Under the pieces are notes generated by a model that did no database searches, was not told the DNA's origin, and saw only the letters and a list, made by a program, of their open reading frames with translations. A DNA stretch of 64,000 nt from Anthopleura xanthogrammica (lineage: Eukaryota > Cnidaria > Anthozoa > Actiniaria > Actiniidae): positions 3,208,453 to 3,272,452 of the forward strand of contig OZ025208.1 of the NCBI GenBank assembly GCA_964019055.1, in the 5' to 3' direction. This document shows, one piece after another, positions 1-13,200 of this stretch. The translations under genes were made by a program, and so were the position numbers. Numbering within the stretch: the first letter of the stretch is position 1; each line of letters begins with the position of its first letter.

Positions 1-95
1 ACTTTTGAAGGTTAGCCATTACTTGTTCAATTCTAGCTCAGTCTTTATTTTGGACTTCCCAAAACTTATATTTTTAAATACTTTTCTGTCCACAG

Positions 96-3000
96 CTGTC
101 TACGAATTCTGCTGCAAAGGTCTTGTCTGTCCTTCCTGCCCACTGGTAATACAGCTGGATGCTTTTGAGCGAACTATAACGGTTAACAGGAGACTAGAAA
201 TGAGCTGTGAAGAGCACAAAGTAAAACAAAACATCTCGACGGTCGTGCAACCGGGCAACTACAGCATTACAGTAAGATATAAAATCACGTTTTTCCTTAA
301 TTGTTCACATCATTAGAATAATAATAATTATTATTATTATTTATTATTTATATAGCCCTATTTACAAGAATAGATCAATAGGACTTTACATATAACATAG
401 AAGCTACAGAAACATTGTTCCGGCATTATATAGAATCATATAGTCACCTCTCTACCCCCGCCCTAATTGGTAGGGGCTGAATTGATATACACATGCCTCC
501 TTTGAAATCAATCGTAAATGTCTGGCTTCTTTTCAATAAACAGTTCGACATGATAGCAGTACGTTACAAGAAAAAAGTAATCGAAAAAGCGCGTAATTTG
601 CGATTTATGATAGCCATATCTGCGCAAAGAAAAATGAATAAAAACGAGCAAAACAAATACAGATAACATAAAACAGCTATTTTTGTTATCCATGCACTAT
701 TTGTGTGCTGTCTTATCGTACGTACGGAGCTCGCACTGCGCAAAAAGACGATTATACGGGCCCGCATACTCTAGAAAACGGATAGGCAAACTACAGGTAT
801 TCAGGAATATTCGATGGTAATCAAAACCTTCTAACGTCACGTCAACCTAGAGTTTGGAATCTAGGATCCGGAACGTTTTTCCGAATTCTTCTTGAAAACT
901 TCTCGACTGATTTTGAGTTTTCTAAAATAGAAAGTTTGTATTTTATAGCTGTTTAAATATTTCAACGCATAGTGCCTCTTTCGTTTGGCTCCACATTCTA
1001 GGCTATCTTTGGTCAGTACTAGAGAGTTCGATTTTCAATTTGTCGTATTCTATAGTATTCAGCTCGAATACTCGCGTACTATGCGTTTTCATGCAAAATC
1101 GGTTCGTCAATTTGTCGTATTCTATAGTATTCAGCTCGAATACTCGCGTACTATGCGTTTTCATGCGAAATCGGTTGATCAATTTGTCGTATTCTATAGT
1201 ATTCAGCTCGAATACCCGCGTACTATGCGTTTTCATGCAAAATCGGTTTATCAATTTGTCGTATCCTATATTATTATATCCATTTTGAAATCACTAGCAA
1301 ATCCTGTAATCTGATTGGCTCTCAGTAGATTGATTCAAGCACGAATCGCACTATTTTGAGTCCGAATCGCATCTTTTTGTCAGCCAATCACAATGCAACA
1401 CTAGAAAAGGTAACCAATCAAATTACAGGATTGTATGTAATCAGCCAATCAGATTACAGCAAATAAGGAACATAAAATGTAGCTTTTTTCAAGTTTGACT
1501 GCAATTTTTTGTTACAAAAAGAAACAAAATGGATGATTTTAACAGCTACTTATTAATAAATACTTTTGTACTTGTACAAATTTAGTGTCTATCTAATATG
1601 ATTTCCAAATGGATATAATAAAGTGATAATTGAACTTCATGTCGTGCAATTTTGGTCTGATATCAAACTTGCGATTACAAATCACACTCCCGCTACGCGG
1701 TCGTGTGATTTTGTTATCGCGCGTTTGATATCAGACCAAATTGCACTCCACTTAGTTCAATTACCATTATGTATTCAACTCGAATACTCGCGTACTATGC
1801 GTCGTATTCAAGGATGTTCAACTCAGATACATTATTTGTGAATTGCAAATATTTTTTTAATTATTATGATCAATCTTTCTCATACACTTGTATGACGTAT
1901 CAGTTTATCTATATACCACAGGGCTCTGCCATTTCTTACAGCCTGCTACTTAAAACCTTAAGAAATCTAAAAACTAAGGTTAACTATGAATAAATTTCGA
2001 AAAGAATATGTCAACTATATTTTTGGATCAACTGTTCATCATAAACTGTCTTCATTCTTCCAAGAGGGAGGCTGACTCATCTGAATTCTTTAGATTGAAG
2101 CCAGCTCTTGATTAAAGCTGACTGACGGAGACATGGTTTTTCATTTTCCTTTTCTTTGTCATGAACTGAATTCCTCACTGTAGTTCTGTTGATGATAAGA
2201 TGTAAAAAAACATACCGTTAGCATCTTTTCCTTCGTCGTTTGTTGTGCCCTTTGTTGTGCGGAAACCGCAAAAGTCTTTGTTAACTAGCAGTCAAGAATT
2301 CTTATTAATATTCAACAATCACTACAATCAGTCGAATCCAAACTACCCAAATTTTATTTTAACAGACTAAGTGATCCCGAAAATGTCTGTAAGTTTTTCC
2401 TTCTTCTTTACGTTGACACTGGGCATAGAATACGAAGTTAAAGTTCGTCACAAACCTTTGTGACTGTAAACATTGCCAACTGAAGAATGTTTTTTAAGAA
2501 GCGTAACGCACCTTGACTTCGTATTCCAACATCAACCAAAATTATAAAATAAGACTTACAGAGTTAATTGGGTTCGCTTAGCCTACGAGAATAAAGTTTG
2601 AGTAGTTCGGATTCAACTAATTCTAGAGATTGTTGAATATCCGTGAGGATTTTGAAGAATGGCTGCCGGCCATTTAGCTACAGCGTATCAACATTGTATT
2701 TTATCTGTTAAAAAATAAACTGATGGAAGGCATATCTTCCATGGATTGTGTTGCTAGACTTGCTTATTCAGTATACTGATCATAGTAAACATAACTTACC
2801 GGTCAAACAGCAAACTTTGTGCCTTACAAGCTTCCATTGTATCAATGAAGATCAGGTAGCCATTTATGTTTAGTAGTCTGTGTTGGCTCTTTCGCGGCCT
2901 TCTCTTCTTCCAAAACGATATTATTTTAAGTCATGATGATACTTTCTACAGTTCCTCCGCCATAGCGAACAAAGATTTAAAGCCATTTTAGTATACAGAA

Positions 3001-4201
3001 GCAATAACACCAAGTAAAACTTCTTGACTTCACACGAATCGAACTCCCAAGCCTCGAAGACCTCAACGAACTTTTGAATCTGGCCGCCAAGCAGCCAAAC
3101 TATTCAAATCTAATCACGTGGTAAAATGCTTTGTTTTCATTCATCACTTTTGCTTCTAGCCTGAGTAGGATTATTGCCTTCTGCTACCGCCGGTATATTC
3201 TAGTGTGATGTAATACTCCAAGTTTTCTAAAGTATTCGATGTGAAACGTGACGTTTTTAAAGCGTATCGAATACCCTTGAAATTTTGACGATTAAGAGAT
3301 CAGTAAATATATAAGCTGAATATAATTATGTATACGCATCCAGTGCTTTTTCGCTATCATAAGTTTGACTAGTAGGCGAGTTTCGATGAGATAAGCGTTG
3401 TGGTTAAAATTAAATATCATTTCAAGTTTACTTCTTGAATGATGCCCGTGTACTCTGCGTATTATCGTCACCCTAGAGACGTACCCTAAACCCTAGGTAT
3501 ACGCTCGCGTATATCCTAGTGTGTTGCAGGACTCGAGGTTTTCTTGAGTATTCTATGTGTATATTCTAGAGTAACGTGACGTTTTTATAGCGTATTTAAT
3601 ACCCTTGAAAACGTAAAATCAACAAAGAGTTTTTGACGACTAAGAGATAAATATATAAGCTGAAAATAACTCTGTATATGCATCCAGTGCTTTTTCGCTA
3701 TCATAAGTTTGACAAGGCGAGTTTCGATGATATTACCGTTGTGGTTAAAATTAAATACCATTTCAAGTATACTTCTTGAATGATGCCTGTGTACTCTGCG
3801 TGTTATCGTCACCCTAGAGACGTACCCTAAACACTTGGTATACGCTCCCGTATATTCTAGTGTGATGCACGACTCGAGGTTTTCTTAAGTATTCGATGTG
3901 AATATTCTAGGTTGACGTGACGTTTTTGCTGCGACGCGAATACTCTTGAAAACTCAAAATCAGGAAAGAGTTTTCGGTACCTGTAAACTCTTGAAAACTC
4001 TCCTTTTCGCGCAGTGGATCGGAATAAGCATATATTTATATATGTTCAGTCAAAAAGCATTTTACTTCAATGTAAATTTTTTTACAAAAGATTTACAATA
4101 CAAATAATTTTTATAATATCCATAGTTATTGTATCATTTCCCTGGCGGCCTAACGCATTGGCAGGGGAAAAGACGTATAGTGAAGTCCATACAAGTTTCC
4201 G
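96..4201 (+). CDS. Receptor exons 1-2 in window: Cys-rich N-terminal segment (partial)
   Basis: Exon 96-271 follows a tttctgtccacag acceptor and ends before GTAAG; it enters with two bases of a split codon and leaves in phase 0. It encodes 58 residues with five cysteines (CCKG, CPSC, SCEE) and N-glycosylation sequons NIS and NYS. Exon 4165-4201 is 37 nt in phase 0 and ends before GTAAGC, giving a basic stretch (GKRRIVKSIQVS) that joins in frame to the MAM exon. I recognise no family here; it is probably the end of another extracellular domain begun to the left of the window. The small second exon is supported because it converts phase 0 to the phase 1 needed by the next exon. Confidence 0.65.
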
Positions 4202-7200
4202 GTAAGCAAACGATATGGTATTACAAAACAGAGCATTTGACAATTATTAGTGGACGAGTTTAGAGAACAATTTTTACCTTTTCAGATTCCACCAGACTCC
4301 AATGCACTTTTAACAATGGCATATGTCCAGGATGGATCGTATCATCACCCGACAGTCCATCGTGCCGGTGGAGTTTAGAGAAAGGTGAGAAAAGCAAGGG
4401 AAAAGTATGCATCGAGATAAGAAGTGATCTTTAAGTATTCTCTTTCTTCTTATTGCTTCCTTATTTGATCGAAGAACCCGCGGGGGTACTTCGGGGCGAT
4501 TCATATGTAGACTTGCTCCAAGGCTCTCGCATTTTTTTTTTCCGTTCGTAAATCGGATTCAAATCGTGAACTTCCGGTTACGAGAGCTTTCCGAAGGAAT
4601 TAATGACGCGAAGGAAAAGAGAAAAGCGAGAGAGACTTGTAAAACCCGGCAACTTATTAATATTCAGGACAGAATTCTGTCCGGTGACGTAATAGACTTA
4701 TTGATTCTTAGCCAATAAGAAAAAAGAACATGGAAATACCAAGTACAGTCAGGGGGGAGTCGCATCGCTCAACCTGACTTAATGGAGAATGATAAGTTTG
4801 TAAACAGTTGAGTTTGTAAAGCTCTAGAAGCAGTCAAAAATGTTCTTCCTTTAGATTATCTGATGGATTATCAAATTGAGGCTATATCAAGTCAACTTTG
4901 TGGTAAAGACTGTATTATTTCGCAGCCTACAGTTTCCGGAAAATCAACTGTTAACCAGTTTGTTTCCATTCGCTTACGAAGCACTCAAGTTATACTATGA
5001 AGGATTTCGACTCAAAAACACACGATATTGTTGTCTCTAAAACTACTAAGTGTAAGACTATTATAATCCAACCACTCAGAGAATATCTTTTGTTCAAGCT
5101 TGGATTCCAACCAGGATACGAGAAATAATTTGAGCCAGGACTCAAGCCAAAACTCGCGCCAGAGTTCGAGCCAGGCGTTAACTGACTAAAATGCCCTTTA
5201 TTTTGTAAATATTAGCTACCGCCAACTGCCAACCACTTACAATTCAAGTCCTTTTGCTGTTAACTGGACAGTTTTTTAATTTTATTTCAAATTAGTTGTC
5301 ATTTTATTTTAAAACTCTCCGTTTGTTGGCGCCTGACGAGCGTCACGGCGAGACGGCAAGTGGCTGATAAAGTCTGCTCACTGCTAACTGTTCTGTCGAA
5401 TAATTTGTTGTTAATTCAAGTTCCAAAACCGTATAAATAGTTAACCCTGTGAACTCTCTTTCAGCCAATTAGCGGCTTCAAAGATCAGAAAGGCATTTGG
5501 ATTCATGGGCGTTGTTAAATTACAGGCTAATTGGGCCGAGTAGAGTTCGTGAAAGCACAATTTAACACGACGCCCCCCAGAAAATTAAAACGGTGACATG
5601 TCAATCAAAGCCTTGCCAACTTGTTAAATATTAATGAGTTGCCGAGTTTTACAAGTCTCTCTCGCTTTTCTCTTTTCCTTTCCGTCATTCCTTCGGAAAG
5701 CGTAACCGGAAATTCACGATTTGAATCCGATTTACCAACAGAAAAAATTGCGAGAGAGACTTGGAGCAAGTCTAATTCATATGGGGATGCTCCGCCCGGA
5801 CTCTTGCCCCTTTACCCTTTCATATACCAAATTTCAGCAAAAAGGTACCCTTTATATACCTTTTTGCCTGAAAAGGTACCCCTTTCATATACCTTTGAAG
5901 AAAAGCTGCCGAAAAGCTATACGAAATTCCCACCCCTTTTCTATACCTGCTGCCTGAAAAGAGTACCCCTTTGGGGCGGAGCATCCTCGTATAGTCAAAT
6001 ATAGGGTGTACCCCCCCCCCTCCCCCGGGGTGGAAGAAATACCAATAGGTAGGAATGTATTGACAATAAGTTATGGAATATTCTATGTATATTAAAGAAA
6101 CAAACTTACTCTTCCATTGGACGAGAGCACTTCTCGTGGAAGAGAATAGGGAATAGATTCACGTGTTCAAATCGACTTTCGTGGAAACGATGTGACGCGC
6201 CTGATTTGAGATGATAATTACATTGTAAAATCAAATAATCAGAATAATTTGTTTCTTTGAGTATGTTTAGCCTCGTGAAACATAGAGAGTCTTAAAGATG
6301 CAAAACTATTTGTTTTCCGAGGAATGCATTATTATTACAATCTTTCAATCAATCAATGAACGCGGGAAAATCTGACTTCTGGAATGCTCTTAAATACTAG
6401 TCATTTGCGTGAATGGATAAATGGACTAACATCCGGTTAACACTTGTATCATCCGACTAACAAAAAATAGCGGGAAAATCTGACTTCTGGTATGCGCTAA
6501 ACTACTAGTATTTACATGTATGCACCAACGTTTGGTACAAGCGTGTATTACCCGAACAAAAGAGAAAAGCAGGGAAATCTGACTTCTGGTAGATGATGAA
6601 TGCGTCTACCTAATGAAAGAGCCACGGGTTTTGTGAAGTTTTCGTTTTGTAAGAAAGTTATATACAATAAACCTTATCAGGTTCCCTATAGCTGGGTTCT
6701 TCATACCTATACGGTAAACTCTTTCTTTTTTTGTTGATTTAGAAAGTTTTATAGTTCTAACCACACCTGGAATGTCATCCCTGGAATCTCCGTCCATGCC
6801 TTGGAACTCTGATTATGAACACATAAGCCTTTGTCTTCAATTTTCTTATCTTCTTCCTTCAAACACTACTTCCCGTCTTGAGGTCTTCAGCAAAACCACC
6901 GTGAGTAAGGATCTCCTGTGGCTCTTAACAGGAGATCACGGGGTGGTTTGGAGTAGAGGAAGGATACCCTTTAAGCCGAAGAAAAAATTCCAGGTAAATT
7001 ATTTTCTAAACCAAATTCTATTTATCAATGACGAAAATTGGTGTTGTAAAAAAAAATGAATGATTGAACAAAACTATTGTTTTACTGATAACGACATTTA
7101 TGGAAAGTGCTGTTTATCATGTGTTAGGAGGAGATGATTGATAGTTTCAGAATATAATTAGCTATGTGAAAGAACGAGCTGTGTGCACTGCTTATTTGCA

Positions 7201-10200
7201 GTCTCATACCACTTTGCTCATGGCGTCTTCAGATTCAATCAGTGTCAGTAGAGCTGCTTATTGCTTCTCGTATACCCTTCTAGTGGATTTGTCCCAGTAC
7301 TTATGCATTACAAATACAATTAAATCATACTTATGAGTATTACTGTGTTTCTTTTTAAGGTTTCTTTTAAGGGGTATTCTAGGACAAATGGTTCTATTTC
7401 AGTCGCAATAAGGGATGTTCAAGTAACCAGCACATCTTGTACACTGCACCCAGTATTTGCAATGCCAGGTATGTATACACAAAGTCTAACGATTCGATTT
7501 ATATCCTAAGTTTACGACTTACAGGTTTTATGGATTGTTTCATCTACCTAAGAATATAATATTTATTATCAGAGCTTTCGAAGACCATCTATATAAATAC
7601 CGTAAATCCTCTATTAAGCCCCCCTCTCAAATACGCACCCCTCTCTTTTTAAGCCTCCCTTTCCTCCACACCTTGTTCACAACTAAATTTACAATAATGG
7701 TAAATCATACTTTAAAGACTGACACAAGTAAATCAAATGTTGAAAATACCTTGTAATTTGAACAATGCATATACCATGCCTTTAGCATCCTTATAGATTA
7801 TCGAGACAGTCCATAGTAATACTTCCATTTTAAGCCGGGATTTACCGTGCTGGGATAAATTTATATCATAAAGCTTACCCTCTCTATTAAGCCCCCCTAT
7901 TCAATACCCCACCCCCCAATAAACGTGCCTGAAATAAATAATCCACCCGGTGCGCTTAATAGAGGATTTACGGTATACAAATGGGTTGCATATGTGTAAA
8001 CATCCATGATACAAAACTGCGAAACAATAGAATCGAGAGGGCGCATGTGGATGTAATTTGCATGATCTATATATTAACAAAGTGTTGGTGGAATAAAATA
8101 CGAAGAGCAGAAAACGAAAAGCATTAATAGATACAAAATAACAAGAACACAAAAATGACAAACAAACAAGGAAAGAGAATTGAGGTAATTAAGATGAGCC
8201 ATAAGTAACGTGTATTGCAAGTGATTTGGTAAATATGTTTGCCATTTTTGAATGTTGTATATAACGTTGATGATCACATGACCCGGCTTGAAGAGGGCGG
8301 GCTAGTATTTTGTTGAAACAAATCTTCATTTCTATAACTACAACTCGAACTGCAAAACAATACTTGTTAATTTACGGGGAAAAAACTAACATTGCCATTT
8401 TGTTTTTCGGTATCATGTCCTCAAGGCTTTCAATGCAAAGTTACTGAGTTCAAGTGTGGGAATGGTCAGTGCATCAGCAAACATCATAGATGTAATGATA
8501 TCCATGGTGACTGTCTTGATGATTCTGATGAAGATGGATGCATTTGTCCAACTGGTTACTTTACCTGTGCCAATCAGAAGTGTATTCATCACACAAGACT
8601 TTGTGATAGAAAGATGGACTGTCCAGATGGCGAAGATGAGCATCATTGTGGTGAGCAGGTTATCTATCTATACTATATATAATAGCGTAATAGACGAGCA
8701 TCATTGTGGTGAGCAGGTTATCTATCTATACTATATATAATAGTGTAATAGACGAGCATCATTGTGGTGAGCATGTTATCTATCTATACTGTATATGATA
8801 GCGTAATAGACGAACATCATTGTGGTGATTATGTTATCTATCTATACTATATATAATAGTGTAATAGACGAGCATCATTGCGGTGAGCATGTTATCTATC
8901 TATACTATATATGATAGCGTAATAGACGAGCATCATTGTGGTGATTATGTTATCTATCTATACTATATATAATAGTGTAATAAACGAGCATCATTGCGGT
9001 GAGCATGTTATCTATCTATACTATATATAATAGTGTAATAGACGAGCATCATTGTGGTGATTATGTTATCTATCTATACTATATATAATAGTGTAATAGA
9101 CGAGCATCATTGCGGTGAGCATGTTATCTATCTATACTATATATAATAGTGTAATAGACGAGCATCATTGTGGTGAGCATGATATCTATCTATACTGTAT
9201 ATAATAGCGTAATAGACGAACATCATTGTGTTGAGAATGTCATATATATATACTATATATAATAACGTAGAGACTCAGAATTCCTCTATACCAATCACAG
9301 AAAAACGGCTAAGCTAGAAAATACCAAAACCACGTCATCCCTATACTACATTACTAGCGAGGATGTGCGCAATTTGGTATTTATTCGAAAATAATACCTC
9401 TTGGAATTTTGGAGAAAAATTGCACATTTATGTGAGCTCACAACGCCACTATGTTTGGTGCGTGACACGTGACTGCTTCCTAGATTACGGGAAAAATAAC
9501 GTTCAATAATCACACGAAAATTTTTCTTTTTCACAGATGAAATAATATCCAATAAAATATATTTTCTGAACTCTAGACGTGTTAGAATTAAACGATAATG
9601 AAATGCCCTTGTCATGTGAATATTCTTTTCAAGTTTGCATATAAACTTAAAAAAAAAAAAAAAAAACAGAAGAAAAAATATTTCAATTCTCTCTACCAAA
9701 AGCTAGAACAATTTTTCATGAGCAATGAGTGGAGAGTTCGTTACTTTGTTTGTTTATTTAATTTATTTTTTTATTCGTCGTGAATTTTTTTCACGGGTAT
9801 CAGCCAGGATAATTTAAGCATAGTGGAACCGTCCTAGAAAAAAAAAATGCATCCTCATATTATGAAGAAATTAATATTAGCTTTCAGTTCCTTACATACT
9901 TGTGTCTCTTTCACGTGTAGATCAAAAATGTTCAGAGCACCAGTGTCTGGATGGGACGTGCAGTTCTTGTGGCCAGCAGGTGTCCTGTGAAGATAAACTA
10001 CATCAGGAATCCTGCGGTATACACTGTTTTTTTAGGGACTGCTCATTGTTATAGTTGGCGGGGAGGGATACGAATAAAGGGTGATTTTTTTTGGAAAAAC
10101 TTGACTTACCTCGTTTACGGCCCTCAAATTTCTGAGAATACATCTAATGGCCAATTCCCATGAAAACAATAGATTTTAGTTGTGATGCATTGCATGTGTT

Positions 10201-13200
10201 GAAATTAATTGCCCCTGAAACACCGCAAAAGTAAGAAAGCAATAAATATCAGCTATGGTGATAATAGTGCTTTTGGGAGAAATAGTGAACAAAATTCTCT
10301 CTTTCTCTCTTTTTGAAAAATATAAACTGCATAAATTATCAAAGCGCAAATGTAAGCCGGAATCAGATTTCGCATAAACTGAAATCTTCTGGAGCGAAAT
10401 GTACATGGGGCTTTTCGCTTTTCCATTGGTAATAATGAGTTTTTTAGCTAATATCCGAATTGAATAGAAGTTTGAATGTCATTCTGCTTGCGAATAAATT
10501 TCCTTGTAGAAATGCCCAAGGACAAACTGTGTGAAATGCAAGTACAAAGAGGTAACCATCCAACCATATCCCCACCATTATGATGATTACAATCATCATC
10601 TTAATCACCATCACACCAAGAACACCATGATCATCACAACCACCTACCGCCACCACCATTAACTAAACCATCCTCGTCAGAATCACTATCGTCCTCATCG
10701 GTATTGTTATTAATATAACCCTCGTCATAATCTTCATCGTCGTCGTCATAATCCCATTAACATGACCACCATCTTTTAACAATAAACGTTTACTATTCAG
10801 TTTAATAGTTTTTTCTTCTTCTTTATATTATTAAGGAGTTTGCATTTTCGATAATGAGCTTTGTAGCTTTGAAAACAATACCAATGGCACTCTGGTATGG
10901 AATTTCTTTACACCAGCGGATTATCAGACCAAGAAACACAACTTTCCTAATCACGACCACTCGTCAATGACCGATAAAGGTACCTACTGTTTTTTGTTTT
11001 TTTTTGGGCGAAATTTATCTGTAAATTAAACATTGAGAACCACAATGAATAATTCTTTAACATTGATTGCATAAGTTAAAATATCATGCTGATATTTGGA
11101 GAAAAGCTGAGGATAATTATTGTCCAGAACTAGTTATAATCAGTGTACGTATAGCTTTTTTTCTACGAGTAAATCGTTTCTCGAGGTTGTCAAAAGGGTT
11201 TTATGAGTTCTGCGGGTTTAAAAAAAGGTTATAGGCGCCTATTTTTTATAATTTGAACAATTGTATTGCTGCTTGATAAAATTTCAAAGTTTGAAGTTTT
11301 GAAGTTGATTTTTGAAGCTCGCTTTTGCTTATGGTTTCAAAAGGAATGTTCAATGCCAGTCAGTATTCATCTTAACAGAACCTATAAACTTTTAAAAAGT
11401 TTTTTCTTCTCCTTGATGTAGAAAGTTACATTCTATTGAAGTCAAACAAAAGCATTAAAAATGGTTATGGAAGACTCGTAAAGCATTGGAACACAAACGT
11501 TACTGCCTGCATGCAGTTCTGGTATTTCATTCCTGATACATCTAACTGTGAACTTGAGATTGTACTCCACACTGCTACCAGCACCAATCTTCTCTGGAAC
11601 ACTTGTAGTCCTACTGCTGGCGACTGGGCATTTGGACAAGTGGAAATAGCAGGAAACTCATCAGGAGAGGTCTGTAGAGAATTAAGCAATAGGAAAAATA
11701 TATAAATAATATAACGGTAAATTAATTAATTAATCTTCATTGATTGATTAATCGACTGCTGAATTAATTAATTGAATGATTGATTAATGAATTAATTGAT
11801 TGATGAAAAAAAAAAAAAAAAAAAAACCAAGGAAAGAAAAAAGTAAATAAAGCCCGGAAAAAGATACCGTATAGCTTATTTGAGGTCGTACTGAGACTTT
11901 GCTTTTTTTCTTTATCATAGATTATTCTCACTGGATATGTGAGCAGACACTTCGTTGCTCTTGACGATTTGGGATTTGTCAAAGGTGGATGTGCTTCAGT
12001 ATATTCTCAACGTAAGTCGTTTGGCATTTCAGTATTCCTTTAATTTAATCGATCATCATTAAACGGGAAAGCTGGGATAATATCAAATTGCTAGCGTGGT
12101 TCAGCCTTTTTGGAAGAAGAAAACTAATCGGAAAAACCTTTCCAAATCTACTGGGAATAGGCATATTAGATATATGATGCAGGAAATTACCAACTTAGAT
12201 GGTCAAGTTGGAAGTGGAAAGCATTCTAACACAATAAAAATAAAGTAATACAGGCAACGAGATCATGCAATTGTTCAATTATATATTGTTGGTTTTCACC
12301 TATGTCGATCATCAATTTCAAAAGCGTAATTTGATGATCGAAGGTTTCATAATTTTTTAAAGCTTTCAAAATTACATATACTGGCAAAGTGTAAAGGCTG
12401 TAGATCATTTCGTTGCGGAATTATGGGCGAGCAAACACGTTTTGTAGAAATGTATGGAGCGGTCATCTTTGTGTTCCACTGAAGGATACCAACATGGTGG
12501 ACTTCAAAGGCTTCAAATATTTCACTGAAATATACTCGTGCCAAAGTAAAAACTTTCAAGTATATATATATATTTTTTTTACCGTTACTCAGAAACTTTT
12601 AAGAGGTGACGGTATTGCGTTGTGCAAATTCAACCTTCATAACTCGAGAACCAAACATCAAAATGACTTGAAACTTTTTTCCTGTAACTTATATCACTAA
12701 TTTCCAAAACATATTTCAGAAACGTCTTTATATATACAATGTATAATTAAGATTTTTGATTTTTTCATGACGTCACATGAAAGCCGGCAATAGGTCTCTA
12801 AGCACCTTGTGGCAATTTCCAAACCAATACTAAACAAATATTGGATGAGTTGAATGAATTATTGACTAAATCGAGGGCCCACATCTTGAACGAACAAATC
12901 TAGGATGAGAAAATGTAGAGGTTAAAGGATATAATGGAACACTTTTTGTTTCCAGGAAATCCATCTTGTTATCAAGATGAGAAAGGAGAATGCAGTTGGA
13001 CTAAGCTAAGCCCACTCATTCGTCCAGTAGCAGAAGGATGGCGATGTCTTCGATTCTGGTTTTACAGCGGAGGTCAACATTTTGGTAGGGAATTCGTTGT
13101 TGAATTCCAGGCAAATAACAGATCTACACAAGAATTGACATATAGAAGCGCCACCGACAAATGGACCTTTATCCAACTGCCAATCCCAGAAAAACAAGAG

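Larger units (their letters stand above)
272..4164 (+). other. First intron in window: tandem repeats and a composite mobile element, no gene seen
   Basis: A 3.9-kb AT-rich intron. It holds the 72-bp array (1036-1270), the 500-bp composite element (1271-1770) and a second tandem array with a unit of about 320-340 bp (3190-3950). The stretch 1810-3180 shows no domain-encoding ORF and no repeat that I recognise; the short open frames there have no protein resemblance. Confidence 0.6.

Noticed and set aside
985..1314. Overlapping open frames on both strands, one of 109 codons
   Set aside because: They exist because the 72-bp repeat length is a multiple of three; the translations are repeats of the same 24 residues with no domain.
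8641..9268. CRISPR-like array of regular repeats
   Set aside because: The 58-bp units are contiguous without unique spacers, in a eukaryotic intron; it is a minisatellite.
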